Source: Pollenia angustigena
Taxonomy: Eukaryota; Arthropoda; Insecta; Diptera; Polleniidae
Reading direction: 5' to 3'
Length of the DNA stretch: 64,000 bases
Assembly: GCA_930367215.1 (NCBI GenBank)
Contig: OV884056.1
Coordinates: 282,330,067 to 282,394,066, forward strand
Shown here: piece by piece, positions 11,040-22,025 of the stretch
Layout of the letters: each line of letters starts with the position of its first letter
How positions within the stretch are numbered: position 1 is the first letter of the stretch
Position numbers and translations under genes: made by a program
Notes under the pieces: generated by a model
Seen by the model: the letters and a program-made list of their open reading frames with translations, nothing else
The model's database searches: none
What the model was told of the DNA's origin: nothing

Positions 11040-11818
11040 TTCGTCGTCATATGGTCACGAGCTGCCTCTATACTGGGCATAGGCCGTCTATAAGTTGTCT
11101 CCATCTTTGTCGACGTGCAACTATATCTCTGAGCTCCTCGATGGTGTTGAAGGTTCTTCCAAGAGTTTAGGATATGGAATTAATTTCCTGTAGGGTTGAT
11201 CGTCGCCAGGTGGTTTTGGGCCGTCCTCTTTTTCTACTACCTTGGGGGTTGTAAACAAGAGCGTGGTGGGCAATTTCTTCAGGTGGTTTTCGAAGTGTAT
11301 GCCCTATCCAACCAAATTTTCTCTTTCGAATTTCTACGTTAATATCACCCATCTCAGATCTATACCATAGCTGTTCGTTGCTTATTGGGCGAGGCCAAAA
11401 TATTTGAAGAATTCTTCGGAGGCTACGATTAACGAAGACCCTAAGTTTGTTTTGTATATTTTCCGTTACAAGCCAAGTTTCGCATCCGTACTGCAGTACA
11501 GAGAGAACACATGCTTTGAATATATGTATTTTGGTTTTGACGCTGTACGTGCTTGAGTTCCATACTCAGTGAAGTTGTGTAAATACACCGGTTGCTTTTT
11601 TGATGCGGCTTTCCACGTCTACGACAGTTCCTCCGCTCTCTGTGATAATGCTACCTAGGTACTGAAACCTTTCTACACGTTGAACCTGTGTGTGTAGAAG
11701 ATTTAATGGGTCAGTTATTTTGGTGTTTATTCGCATCTCCTTTGTTTTGTCTATATTTATACTGAGTCCTACTTTATTGGATTCTAAAGATAGGTCATTT
11801 AGCTTTCCTTGCATGTCA
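11040..11818 (-). pseudogene. RTE-group LINE, 3' fragment of reverse transcriptase ORF
   Basis: Minus-strand translation gives, in order: GLSINIDKTKEMRIN and ERFQYLGSIITESGG (11566-11814); SVLQYGCETWLVTENIQNKL and RRILQIFWPRPISNEQLW (about 11350-11510); and KFGWIGHTLRKPPEEIAHHA then NPQGSRKRGRPKTTWRR (11167-11352), with LRDIVARRQRWRQLIDGLC before a stop near 11060. This order (thumb 'YLGS', 'YGCETW', 'GH.LR', 'RKRGRP..TWRR') is typical of RTE-clade LINEs. Frame changes separate the pieces and the RT palm is absent, so it is 5'-truncated and dead. Confidence 0.8.
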
Positions 11819-12508
11819 CGTTATAATATGTATTATAAATAAGTATTAATATATTTATAATCTCAAATAAAGTTTGTGTACGTGTCTGCAATTATGTATG
11901 TTTTTCTATTTTATAAAAGAAATATAAATACGTATTAAGCAAAAACAGCTATCTGCCGTCTTCAAAGTGATTCAGTAGCTGACAACACGACTACAATTGT
12001 AGTCGTTTTGCTTGCTTTGGTGAATGTGTTTAATGCATAACACTTACATCTTAAAGTCTCTACATTGTAGAGTCTACAATAATCATCAGAACTTAAGTAG
12101 AAGTTCAAAGTAAACTCTATTTAAATAAAAATATATTCTGGAGCAGATATCAATATATCACTTCATTAATATTTGCCCAAACGTGTGAATGAAATAATGA
12201 CATTGATGGACTAGAATTCAAATTTACCGACTAAAAAAAAATAAAGAAAATAAGGAAAATAGGACTAAATGTGAAAAAGATACATGTTTGAATTAAATGC
12301 TTTATATTCTGTACAAGCCCGCAAAGTTAAATATTTTTTTAGATGAAATTGTCTTGTATTATTTCCACATCTTGTCGTTAATTTACATTTGATTTGAGTC
12401 ATGGAAATTTCAATGTACGTTTGCAATTTGTTCGTATTTTGAAAAAGAAAAAAAAAAATTGCACGTAATACGTTACGTCTGGCTGATGTAACAATTTTGG
12501 AATTAATC
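11819..12508. other. Unassigned stretch
   Basis: AT-rich; a run of A near 12446. No repeat family recognised. Confidence 0.5.
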
Positions 12509-12900
12509 AAGTAAGAAAATCAGAAATTAGTTAAAGGGAAAGACAATAACAATAACGACTAAATGATACCTTACACCAATTGGGAATATGTATAAAATAA
12601 AAATATCGGATCTATAACCTGTAGTGATTAAGAATAATTTGTGACACATTTTTTATTTATATTTTTTTTCTTAAATAGGAGTGGCAATAGAATGGGGGAA
12701 CTGTAGACACGTCACCGCAAAACTTTATCAAGAATTTTGTCTCGCTAGCAAAATTTTTTTGATCAATTCCAATTCCATATTTAGCATTGTAATAAATTCT
12801 TAATTAAAATAAATCAAGTTAGCAGGTTTACGAACGCTTGGATTGAAGCGTTACAAGCGTCAGCACAAACGCATAATACCCTCGTTAACAGTGATGATGT
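12509..12900 (-). repeat. Degraded HINE-C remnant
   Basis: 'CAAGTAAGAAAATC' and 'GACTAAATGATACCTTACACC' resemble the HINE-C hairpin end; 'CGTTACAAGCGTCAGCACAA' and 'GCATAATACCCTC' at 12850-12885 resemble the other end. The middle is diverged. Confidence 0.5.
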
Positions 12901-13174
12901 AGAGAAGAATTACGTTAAATTTTGGTATCATTGCCTAATACGTAGTTGGTTAAAATATGTGAGTGTTAAGAAATTGAGTGGTAAGCAAATGAAATAACAA
13001 TTATGTAAAAAATGTAGGAAAGACAATAGCGAATTAATGAAATCTTATCAAAAGAGGGCAGGAAAAACTGGTGCAATTTTATAAACTTGTCAATTCAAAG
13101 CAATTTCTAAAACGTTCAAGTTTCAATTACTTAGAAGCAATTTTAAACAGTCAAATTAAATTTAAAATCTATCC

Positions 13175-13262
13175 CCCGTATTCAAAAACGATTATTAAAA
13201 TTAACAAACGTTTATTAAGGAAAATTTTCATAGAAAATTTTTTCCTTTTTATGAATACAAGC
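13175..13262. mobile_element. GTATTCA MITE, copy 1
   Basis: 'CGTATTCAAAAACGATTATT' at the left and 'TTTTTATGAATAC' at the right form inverted ends. Closely related in sequence and length to 44538-44654, including 'CGTTTATTAAGG' and 'ATTTTCATAGAAAATTT'. Its own target duplication is unclear. Confidence 0.6.
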
Positions 13263-13806
13263 ATATATATGAAAACTTGAAATTTGGACGGAAGGTTGGT
13301 CTCTACCCAAATCGATCCAGATCCACTAAGACGGGATTTTTGAAAATTTCAATGTTAAGGAGGTAAAAATCTATAATTAAATCTATATCTTCAGAACTAA
13401 AAGAGAAAAAAAAAATATAGTACTAATCGTTGTTCTTTTAAAAAATAAGCGGAGAGGTGTCTGGTACTTTTTGAAATTCGGCCCTTTTAGGGAGTAAACG
13501 AGTACAAAACCTGTATTTTAAAATTTTTTTGTCAACCCATTTTTTTTAAACAAAGAAATAAAGTTTATATCTAAAAATTACAAATACGAATTCAGTACTT
13601 TTTCGAACGTTTAAGGGGCGAAAGTCTTAACTATTTTTGGTACTTTTTTACCAAACATTTTTCTCCACTCATAGACATATACATATTAATTTATGGGCGT
13701 CCACTACAATATGGAAATTCTTGATACATTAGTGGGGAGAAAATAAGTACAAAAATGGGGAAATACATGAAACTAAATTCCTTTCTTTAGCTTTTTGTTT
13801 TACAAC
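13263..13806. other. Unassigned segment with recurrent 'GGTACTTTTT' words
   Basis: 'GGTACTTTTT' or 'AGTACTTTTT' occurs around 13470, 13590 and 13640, and again at about 16760. It may be a degenerate tandem element; no termini seen. Confidence 0.4.
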
Positions 13807-13991
13807 TGTTAGGTTAGGTTAAGAAGGGTTGTGCGCCCACAGGCACACCTCCACTCGGAGACAGAATACGATCCATTGTGATTCCCTTCAATGAAAATAT
13901 GAAGTATAAGATAGAGATAAGAGGAAGTGAAAAGTAGAGAAAAGGAAGTATGATATAGACAGAAAATTAGAAAGTAGGACCAATACCCCCC

Positions 13992-14411
13992 TTAAAGTCC
14001 CCTCAACAGAAACAGCCGCGTAATTTCCCTGACAAACCCCAGTAAATTAGTCGGATTACATCCAGCTATGCACCCCAGTTCGTCGTGAAACCTATCTCCT
14101 AGCCACTTCAGTCTGAGACCCTGCATCCTAGGACAATGGCACAGTACATGCTCGATCGTCTCTAGCTCCTCCGAATCCTCGCATAGCCTGCAGAAATCCG
14201 GTATGGCGTTGTCCCATCTGCCCGCAAAAGCCCTGACAAGACAATGCCCCGTCAAGAACCCTATAAGTGTTCTGAGACAACCCCTATCCAATCCCAGTAG
14301 AACCCTGGTTAACCCCGCGTCCAAATTGGGCAATAGTGCCCTAGACACCATGCAATCCATTCTGCCCCTCCAAGATCGGTCAACGTCATCACGGAATTTC
14401 TCCCGTATCAC
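13992..14411 (-). pseudogene. I-group LINE: C-terminal zinc-knuckle part
   Basis: 139 codons ending the element's polyprotein. Contains 'FCRLCEDSEELETIEHVLCHC', a C-X2-C-X10-H-X4-C knuckle typical of R1/I-group LINE C-termini, preceded by RVLLGLDRGCLRTLIGFLTG. The stop at 13992 is followed by a roughly 180-bp 3' UTR. Confidence 0.85.
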
Positions 14412-15267
14412 CCCATAGTAGTAGCATAGGGGGAGGTTTTACCCCGCTGTCCCCCACCACTAAGTCGAGGCCCGGACCTCCTCTCGCGAGTTCGTCCGCC
14501 ACCTCATTCCCATCAACCATGCAGTATCCTGGTACCCAACACAGCCTCACGTTGAATGCCCCCATGAGTTCCCTAAAAGCGTTCCTACACCGCGCAACCG
14601 GGCATGATCGCACCGTATGGCTCTTCAATGCCCGAAGCGCCGCCTGACTATCGACGTAAATTGTCACCTCAGATCCACCCACGATGTGATCCAGTATCAC
14701 CTCCGTCGCCCTCCAGATCGCTAGGATCTCAGCCTGGAAGACACTGCACTCATCAGGGAGTCTGAATGACCTTTTTACTTCGGTGTCCGCGATATAAACA
14801 CCGGCACCAGTGCCGGTTTCCATCTTGGATCCATCCGTAAATACTGCCCACCCCTCAAACAGTCCATTGGATCCACTCCAAATTTCCCTATCCGGGAACT
14901 CCACTGGTGGTGTTGCAGCGAAGTCCAGGGTCATAGTCTTATGATCCGAAATTCCCTCGAGAATAATACCCTGATCAAGCAGACCCATCTCGTACAAAAT
15001 TCTTGTGTGATCATCCCGCCTAGGTCTAACTAAAGAAGACTCGTAAAGTCTAAGTAAGTTCCTAGATGCCACACTCCTCACATAATGCTCGATAGGGGAT
15101 AGATATAGTAGGATATCCAGCGCTGCCTGCGGAGTGCTTCTCCTTGCGCCTGTGATGCCAAGAGATGCACTTCTTTGAACCTTGCTGAGCATCTTCCTAT
15201 AGCTATCCACTCTCAAGGCACCCCACCAAACAGTGCATCCATAGGTAAGTATAAGTAGGCCTAACAA
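14389..15267 (-). pseudogene. I-group LINE: thumb, connection and RNase H
   Basis: A 292-codon open stretch. Residues 1-70 continue the thumb (ILTYGCTVWWGAL). RNase H spans about 140-262: TDGSK with D145, FQAEILAIWRATE with E180, YVDSQAALRAL with D206, and NEVADELARGG with D258. The family's 'PGH.G..GNE' block reads WVPGYCMVDGNEVAD, so the usual His is Tyr and a Gly is Val; the enzyme may be impaired. Frame breaks at 14389-14411 separate it from the C-terminus. Confidence 0.85.
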
Positions 15268-15706
15268 CCGATGTGTAAATCCAGTTTACCATATCAGGCC
15301 TAAGACCCCAGTTCTTACCAATGGAGTTCCTGCATGTGTAGTATGCATTGAGTCCCCTTCTCATCCTCTCCTGAGTATTTCTCTTCCAAGACAGTTTGCA
15401 GTCCAGAAAGTTACCCAAGTACTTTGCTCCTTCCGATAGACGCAACTCGACGCCATCTAGCACTGGCCCCCTAAATCCCTTTATCCTATACCTTCTGGTG
15501 AATAGCACCAGCTCAGTCTTCGCAGGGTTAACACCCAGTCCCCTATCCTTTGCCCATGCCGAGAGTTCGCCTAGCATCACCTGCATAATTTCCCCGATCG
15601 TGGACAGAAATTTTCCCCTGACCAGCAGAACTATGTCGTCCGCATAGGCAACAACTTTCCTGCCCATGGAATCAAATGACCTACGAATCCCGTTAACCGC
15701 AAGCAA
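15203..15706 (-). pseudogene. I-group LINE: RT palm (YADD) and thumb
   Basis: Carries VVAYADDIVLLVRG (catalytic AspAsp), GLGVNPAKTELVLFTRR, and YLGNFLDCKLSWK, which are RT motifs D and E with the thumb. At 15203-15270 the frame shifts again at 'SVVRPTYTYLWM', where family members read '..PILTYG'. Confidence 0.85.
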
Positions 15707-16173
15707 CCACAGTAGAGGCGATAATACCCCCCTTGTGGTGTCCCCCTGGTAACCCTCCTCCTTATCACATGATCCCCCAGGCTCGAGTTTATAATCCTAC
15801 TGCCAAGCATGCAGATTATCCACTCCACCAGAAAGTCCTCAACTCCCAACTCCAACAAAGAATCCCTAATCGCCTCAATCCTTATGTTATTAAAGGCTCC
15901 CTCTATATCCAGAATCGCGGCGAGAGTATACTCCTTATGCCTCAGACCGTGCTCAATACAACCCACCACCTCATGTAACGCGCTCTCAACAGATTTACCC
16001 TTCCGGTAAGCATGTTGAGCGTTGCTAATAAGGCGGGTCTCAATATTACTCCTGAGATAGAAATCTACTAGCCTCTCATGAGTCTTCAACAAAAAAGAAG
16101 ACAAACTAATAGGTTCACCCGGTTTCGAGTGGCCTGCTTTACCGGCCTTGGGTATGAAAATCACCCTGACCAC
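15631..16173 (-). pseudogene. I-group LINE: RT fingers and palm
   Basis: Contains VIFIPKAGK, then FLLKTHERLVD, QHAYRKGKSVESALHEVV, and AAILDIEGAFNNI with the first catalytic Asp, then RRVTRGTPQGG. Directly after TPQGG the frame is wrong: a G run (C run on the plus strand near 15727) appears one base too long, and the expected 'V-L-S-P-L-L' follows in the neighbouring frame. Confidence 0.85.
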
Positions 16174-16343
16174 CCCCTAGGCAGATACCTCCTACTGAGG
16201 CATTTCCTAAATATATCCACCAGCAGAAATGATGCATCGTCCGGGATGTTGCAAAGCATAGCCGGAGAAATACCATCCGGACCCGGTGATTTATATGGGT
16301 CGAGAGTATTGACCGCCCACGCCAGCTTTTCCCTTGTGGCCAT
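16161..16343 (-). pseudogene. I-group LINE: start of RT region
   Basis: Encodes 'LDPYKSPGPDGISPAML', the standard block just before the RT fingers in LINEs ('K..GPDG..'). Codons upstream to about 16450 also look LINE-like, but an in-frame TAA lies directly before the first ATG (around 16344). The frame is lost near 16165 where the next piece takes over. Confidence 0.8.
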
Positions 16344-16474
16344 TTAATCGACGCAAGCGGAAGTATGAACCGATGTCACGGACATGGCGTCCCACTGACC
16401 GTCCTCCATACTCCCGGTTTCCCTGCACCCGGGAAAGTGCGTCTCCATACAACTGTTACTTTCTTTAATTATCC

Positions 16475-16700
16475 GCCATGTCACAGAGTACAATTCCGTT
16501 CGGAAACGGAATTCATTCCCTATTTTGGTGCTTCAGAAAATGACGAAAAAATGTTTCGGAATGAAACCATTTTTTGTTTTCATGAACTGTATGGGAGTTG
16601 TCTGTATCTGAAAGGCCATAAAACTTTCAAAATACACTTTCCATCAACAAACAAATATGTTTTCTTCAATTCCGAACGGAATTGTACTCTGTGACATGGC
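16475..16700. mobile_element. MITE with perfect 31-bp TIRs
   Basis: Left arm 16475-16505 (starts GCCATGTCACAGAGTACAAT) and right arm 16670-16700 are exact inverse copies over 31 bases. No convincing target duplication (flanks ATCC and CCTA). 226 bp, non-coding; inserted at the 5' edge of the I-group LINE. Perfect arms suggest recent activity. Confidence 0.75.
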
Positions 16701-18037
16701 CCTATAGTTAATATTTTACTTATAAACATAAAATTCAACATGCTTGTGAGTGAGTTTTTGGTACTTTTTTGTTCTTTAACTGGTATTTTTTGAATTTCCG
16801 TTAGTATTGGACCTAGAAACATTAAATTAAACGTGCAAGGTTTAATTAACTGCCTGGCTCACAATGTCGAAAAAATTTCTTTTTTATATTTACACTAAAA
16901 ACAAAAACAAAATTTTGTTTTTTGTTACTGTATGCGAATCATAAACTGCGATCATAAACTGGAATAACACAAAATACAAAAATGGCAAGAAGAAGCAGCT
17001 TCCAGGCTTGAAAGGCATGATTGAAATTTTTTAATCAAATTGAATTTCACAAATGTTAAAGAAGACTGTGACGCATACGATATTTTCGTGTAATAGATTT
17101 GGGTTGTTAAATGGTTTATGAAAAAAAAGCGATTTTGATAAATTTTAAGTTTATGAATTAGTGTGCAGTGTATTAAATCATTTGCAACATTTTCATTTCA
17201 ACTTCAATTCATTCGATATTGTACCAATAAAAGTTTTCATTTTCCTGTTTCTGTAATCCCAGAAATGATTTATGGGTTTAATTACAGTATCACAACATTT
17301 TAAATGTGAATTTATTTATAAATTTAAAGGTTACACAAAAAGTAAGTACTAATGCAATCGCTTAAATGTTATTTCAAATAATATATAACACACAATTAGA
17401 TGACAGTTGTGGAAATACTAATCAAGACAAATTACTTGAGATGCATATTCATAAAATTTTTACAATTGCTGCAGAAAATGTGCAATAAATTAGTTTTATT
17501 GAATAAACACAAATTTAATTTGCGGTTTGATTCGCTTAAGGAAAGAATTTCGTCTTAAATAATTATTTAATTAATTTAAATTAATTGTTAGAATATGTTA
17601 GACTTGGAAGAAAAATTTTGGAAATAATAGTTAGTTTTATTCTTAACACAATTTTTTTGAATTATTAATTGTCATCAACAGACATATTAAATTAAACGTT
17701 GTTTTTTTGATATTATTTTGTAACAGATATTTATTTAAAAATTTAAAAATGTAAATTTTTTCAATTTCATGAATTTCATATTTTATGAAACACAAATTAC
17801 AATGGAAATTGTTTTCCATGTGAGGGAAAAATATAAATTTATTTCACTTTTCATTTTCATAAAATCGCAAAATGTATGAAATAACGAGCAATAACTATTA
17901 TTGCATTAACTGCAATTCATTTAATTTTTTTTCCTTTGATTCTGACATGTTTGCAGGTGTATTAAATTTTTGTAGGGAAAACACAGACACTTGATTTATT
18001 AGTGAAATAATTTAAAAAACTAAACAAAGATAAATAT
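16701..18037. other. Unassigned AT-rich stretch
   Basis: No coding signal or repeat family recognised. Confidence 0.5.
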
Positions 18038-18040
18038 TAA

Positions 18041-18251
18041 TGGTGTTTTCTTTTCTACAAAAAAATGTCACATTTTATTTAAAAAAATGCAATTTGGTGT
18101 CTGTTTCTTTAAAATTTTGCTCCCGAAAAGGGGTGCGTTTTTTAAGAATAAAACAAGCCACCCTTTTCGGAAGCAAAATGTTTAAGTAACAAACACCAAA
18201 TTGCATTTTTTTAAATAAAATGTCACATTTTTTGTAGAAAAGAAAACACCA
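18041..18251. mobile_element. TGGTGTTTTC MITE, copy 1 (Harbinger-like)
   Basis: Ends 'TGGTGTTTTCTTTTCTACAA' and its inverse; arms about 75 bp with 'ATGTCACATTTTATTTAAAA' and 'GCAATTTGGTGT'. TAA duplicated at 18038-18040 and 18252-18254. A 3-bp TAA duplication fits PIF/Harbinger. The second copy is at 60560-60687. Confidence 0.75.
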
Positions 18252-18299
18252 TAAGATATAAGAAACTAAAATTTTCTATAAAATATTGGTTTGAGCACT

Positions 18300-18880
18300 T
18301 GAATTAAATCAAATTAGTATGTCATAGTATACTAGTATTCCAAACAGTGTATTCTAGTATACTAGTATACTAAACAGAATATTATTTGCTTTTATAGGAG
18401 TATGTAAGTATATTGAATAGATCATGCTTGTATATTAAAGGGAGCATTATAGTAAAAACCGTGTATATAACTGTACTAAGCACAGTATACAAATATATTA
18501 AACAGCGTATAATAAACAAAGAATACAAATATAACAAAGAGATTACACTTTTATTCTAAAAACAGTTCCCTAGTATACTAAACACTGTATACTAGTTTAC
18601 TAAACAGAGTAAGTAAGCTGTAAGAGTATGCTTATAAAATAAGTATTCTAGTCTACTTAACATGGAATAGTAGCAGCCCAAATCCTAGTTTCCTAAGCCG
18701 ATCATGTTAGTATACTACATAGGGTAAACTGGTATGCTTTATAGTTCTTTACTGAATTTACCAGTAAACTAAAGAGAGTACAGTTATTGGTAAACTGAAG
18801 AGAAGATATGCTAGTGTACTAAAAAGATTTTAATAGTACACTTAACAGAGTGTACTACTAGTGTACTAAATAGACATCGG
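18300..18880. repeat. Degenerate tandem array of 'TAGTATACTAAACAG' units
   Basis: More than a dozen variants of 'CTAGTATACTAAACAGAGTA', spaced about 20-60 bp, lie in this stretch. The core AGTATACT is palindromic, so units read on both strands. Order decays in the middle (18400-18530). No coding sense. Confidence 0.7.
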
Positions 18881-19270
18881 TCAGTTTGTTTTTAACCAAA
18901 ACAAAATATGGAATCGAACATTATATTTTAAAAGACTATTGAGATTTCTGGGCATTCATCAACATTAAATGTCAGCTTATTTCATTTCAACACAATGTTA
19001 TTTGCATGTCAAAAACCATCTTCATTAACTTTTTATTAAAGCGAATATATTTTATTATTTGTACAACCCTGCAAAAATATTTGAATTAGAGCAACCGTTT
19101 CCATAATAACACTACAGGAAGCAACAAAAAAAAAAAAAAAAAAATAAAACCAGAAATAAAAACAGATTGCCAATATAAAAATATATTTGTGCATGAATAA
19201 TTCCCTTGCCATATCTGTCAAACTGTTTTCATTCAACCATGCAATTTGTTTGTATTTTTTCACAATATTT
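18881..19270. other. Unassigned stretch with poly-A tract
   Basis: An A run of about 20 near 19125-19144. Nothing else recognised. Confidence 0.5.
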
Positions 19271-20550
19271 TTACCCTTCACCACAGGTGGAAATATTTAT
19301 TTAGGCTTGTCAATCTGTTTGTAATTTTTTTTTTTTTATCAAGACTTTTCATCAAAACGAAATTGGGTTTCGAAAGTTCTTAAAAATTATGGGTCTAGGC
19401 TGTTATGTATTTATGTCACATATACTTCGTAAAAGTTTGCTTCATTGAAGGTAAAATGGTATATGTAAGTTTGTTAATCCGTTTTTAATTTCTACAATGT
19501 AGATCTTAGACCTTTCTAGTGTACATATGAACATAGCACACTAATATAAACAGCGATATGATTTATGTGTCCACAATAATTATGCATTTTAGCGCTTAAA
19601 CATTAAGAAAGGTTAGTATTTTATTATCTTGGAAAGTAGACACTTCGCGCGCGTATGCTTATAAATTATATTAAACAGTTCGACAAACCAAGTGCAATGA
19701 ACTGACAAAAACTGCAATGCAAGAGCACTGGTTGGATCAAAATACGCGCAATGGTAGTGGATCAACAAATGATGATAAAGCACAAATATGCATAAAATAA
19801 TTTTAAGTTATTGAGTGGTTCTAATGAATCACTCAACTCTAGACGATAAGCTTAATTTGTTTAAGTAGTATAAATAGGGTAAGAAATGACAAAATAAAAG
19901 TCAATTGATAAATCTGCATTAAGAAAAGGACAAGTGTTTTATTTTAACAACTCTATACACCCTACAACGTATATTTGCATATTCTGGGCTCTTACGATGT
20001 CCTTCTGTCCGTTGAAATGGGTTTTCCGAAGACCCCAGATAAGATTGCGACTTTGTAGTTATATGTTTATGCCATATATAGTCCGAAAATGCTTGCTATT
20101 GAAATTCATCCTGATCGATCCCTATAAGCAAAAAAAAACACGACTTCCACGCATTTTACCCAAAAATCCCTTGTACAAGCATCTTCTTTATCAAAACTCA
20201 TCATCCGACAAAATGTGTTGAGGATTAGACAAGAGGGCGTGGTACTTCCCATACAAAGACATTAACGATGTCTGTATTTCTGGAAATCCAAAGTTTTCAA
20301 ATTAGATTCAAGCAATTTTGTTGTTAATACTTTGTGTAATTTTTCAGAAAGTTGGTGTTGTTAGATAAGTGGGCGTGGCAACTCTGTCTTTTTATTAAGA
20401 TAACTTTCTGTTGCTCCCGCACCATGGTGAAGGTGCAAAATATTCGGAATATATCCATCTTACTAGTTTTTAATTCTTTTTGCTAATGTGACCTAGCGGG
20501 TTAATGGGCTGGTGAAGGGTATTAAAGATTCGGCACAGCCGTGTAAAGCT
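19271..20550 (+). mobile_element. HINE-B copy, diverged
   Basis: Starts 'TACCCTTCACCACAGGTGG' and ends 'GGTGAAGGGTATTAAAGATT' plus the 'CGGCACAGCCG' hairpin. Contains 'TATGTCACATATACTTCG', 'GTCCGTTGAAATGGGTTTTC', 'ATTGAAATTCATCCTGATCG' and 'GTGGGCGTGGCAACTC', equivalents of blocks in the 4.4 and 54-57 kb copies in the opposite orientation. Its middle (19500-19930) is not matched. Confidence 0.6.
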
Positions 20551-21590
20551 TATTTCTTTTTATCTCTGAAGTTCATCATTGTATCGATATATTTTGAATA
20601 TTTGCCTTTCTGGCGCAACAAATCAGTGTGTGTTGCATCGCATGTTTTTGGTAATATAATCTTTACATGAAAAAAATTTGATTACTTTTCAATAAGTCAT
20701 TTTGGTTTTATTCTATGAACTTTTTTGGTTTTCCCTTTTGGGCAATTTCCTGCAAATTTATTAAATTTTGTTTAATTTGCTATTTATGTGAATTAACTTT
20801 ATAATTTAGTACTACTTTTCTTGTGTTTTCCTAGTTCGATTTGCCTTAAACTGTTTAAATAATCGTTATTAAAACTGCTTAAGATTTAATTATCTAGTTA
20901 ATGGCTTTTAATTTCCTTTTTTATAGTCAACTTCATCAAAGTTTAAAATTAATATTTTACCACAGAAAATTCATATTTCTTATAATTTTCATATATTTTG
21001 TTTTCTTCATATAAATAATTGCGGATATTAACCAGATCAACAAAGATGAAAATTAAATCTACAGAAAAATCTTTAATCAAAAGCATTAATGAAATTTTAA
21101 AATAAAGCCAGAGACAAACCCATTTTACAGTTTCCGGAAAATTTACAAAAAACAACAATAACGATGTCAGGTGTTCACAGGTTGTGGTCCAAAATATTTT
21201 TGTTAATTTTAAACATTCAAATACCTCCATAAGGCAAAATGTGACCGTTGGAACGCAATAACGCAGTATAAACGAAGAAGCTGTCAAATTAAAACGTTTA
21301 ATATTTTATATAATAGCCCATCTACTACACTTCAGCGAAGTCTAGTACTTACGAGACTTTGAGCAAAATCTACTGGTTTTGACGAAATCTACATAACAGC
21401 TAATATTTTTTAGTGATGCAACTTTAGTTTTTTCCATCTCGTACTAGTGAATAATTTTCTGTAAAACAAAAATATGACATTTTAACAACAAACGAAACAG
21501 AAATGGCGAATTGTTAAAACTAAAAAAAAAATCATAATTATAAAAACAAAATAATTAAGTAGAACATATAAAAATATTGATAAAATCATA
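20551..21590. other. Unassigned AT-rich stretch
   Basis: Holds a 112-codon open frame on the minus strand (20949-21287), hydrophobic and low in complexity, which I do not accept as a gene. Nothing else recognised. Confidence 0.45.
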
Positions 21591-21594
21591 TCGT

Positions 21595-21780
21595 TGAAAA
21601 AAAAAATTTTAGTGTTTGTAATTCTCATTCGGTCTACAGTTTTATTTGCATATCTAATATATCTAATTAAGCTTTTCTTAAGTTTTTGGAAAAGGTTTCC
21701 TGATGATCTGGCCAAAGCAACCAGTGAAATGCGCATAGGCATAAAAAACAAAATCTTATTAATTATAAATAACAGATAAT
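21595..21780 (+). repeat. Family F, diverged copy
   Basis: 'TCTACAGTTTTATTTGCATA', 'GGTTTCCTGATGATCTGGCC' and 'AGCAACCAGTGAAATGCGCA' match the family; the AATAAATTTCAGTG end is missing. Confidence 0.6.
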
Positions 21781-21899
21781 ACAAATTTTTAAATGTATAC
21801 GGGCATTTCCCCAGAATGGTCTACCAGGATGAAAAAATAAAATGTTGATTAGCATCGTCTTTTATTGTTTATTATTATTAAAAAGTCTTTGTTCTTTTA

Positions 21900-22025
21900 G
21901 GGCCATTATTACAACTTGAAGTTAGCTAAAGTTAAGATTAAATTGACAGATAATAATGTGTTATCTGTCAAAAAGCGTCTGTTAACTGTCGGATAACAAC
22001 TAACGCCAAGTTATAATAATGGCCC
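21900..22025. mobile_element. GGGCCATTATTA MITE (Harbinger-like), full copy
   Basis: 126 bp. Inverted ends 'GGGCCATTATTACAACTTG' and 'AAGTTATAATAATGGCCC'; TTA duplicated at 21897-21899 and 22026-22028. It is nearly one hairpin, with a CTGTCA/TGACAG inner pair. A half copy lies at 42550-42604. Confidence 0.8.

Larger units (their letters stand above)
13808..16455 (-). mobile_element. I-group LINE with RNase H domain, 5'-truncated and frame-broken
   Basis: About 2.65 kb of noticeably GC-richer sequence encoding, 5' to 3' on the minus strand, reverse transcriptase, RNase H and a C-terminal zinc knuckle in at least five frame-broken pieces. The RT-RNase H-knuckle order is that of the I superfamily (I, LOA, Loner, Outcast and related). 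The endonuclease part is missing and an in-frame TAA precedes the first piece. The 3' UTR ends in 'CTTAACCTAACCTAAC' (13811-13826 in reverse). The 5' break lies just before the MITE at 16475. Confidence 0.85.

Noticed and set aside
13811..13826. Telomeric TTAGG repeat array
   Set aside because: Only two units, and it ends a LINE 3' UTR; Diptera lack TTAGG telomeres.
14203..16347. Open frames on the plus strand opposite the I-group LINE
   Set aside because: Antisense shadows of the LINE reading frames, kept open by its composition.
20949..21287. 112-codon minus-strand open frame
   Set aside because: Hydrophobic and AT-driven, no family motif, no splice or start context; likely chance.
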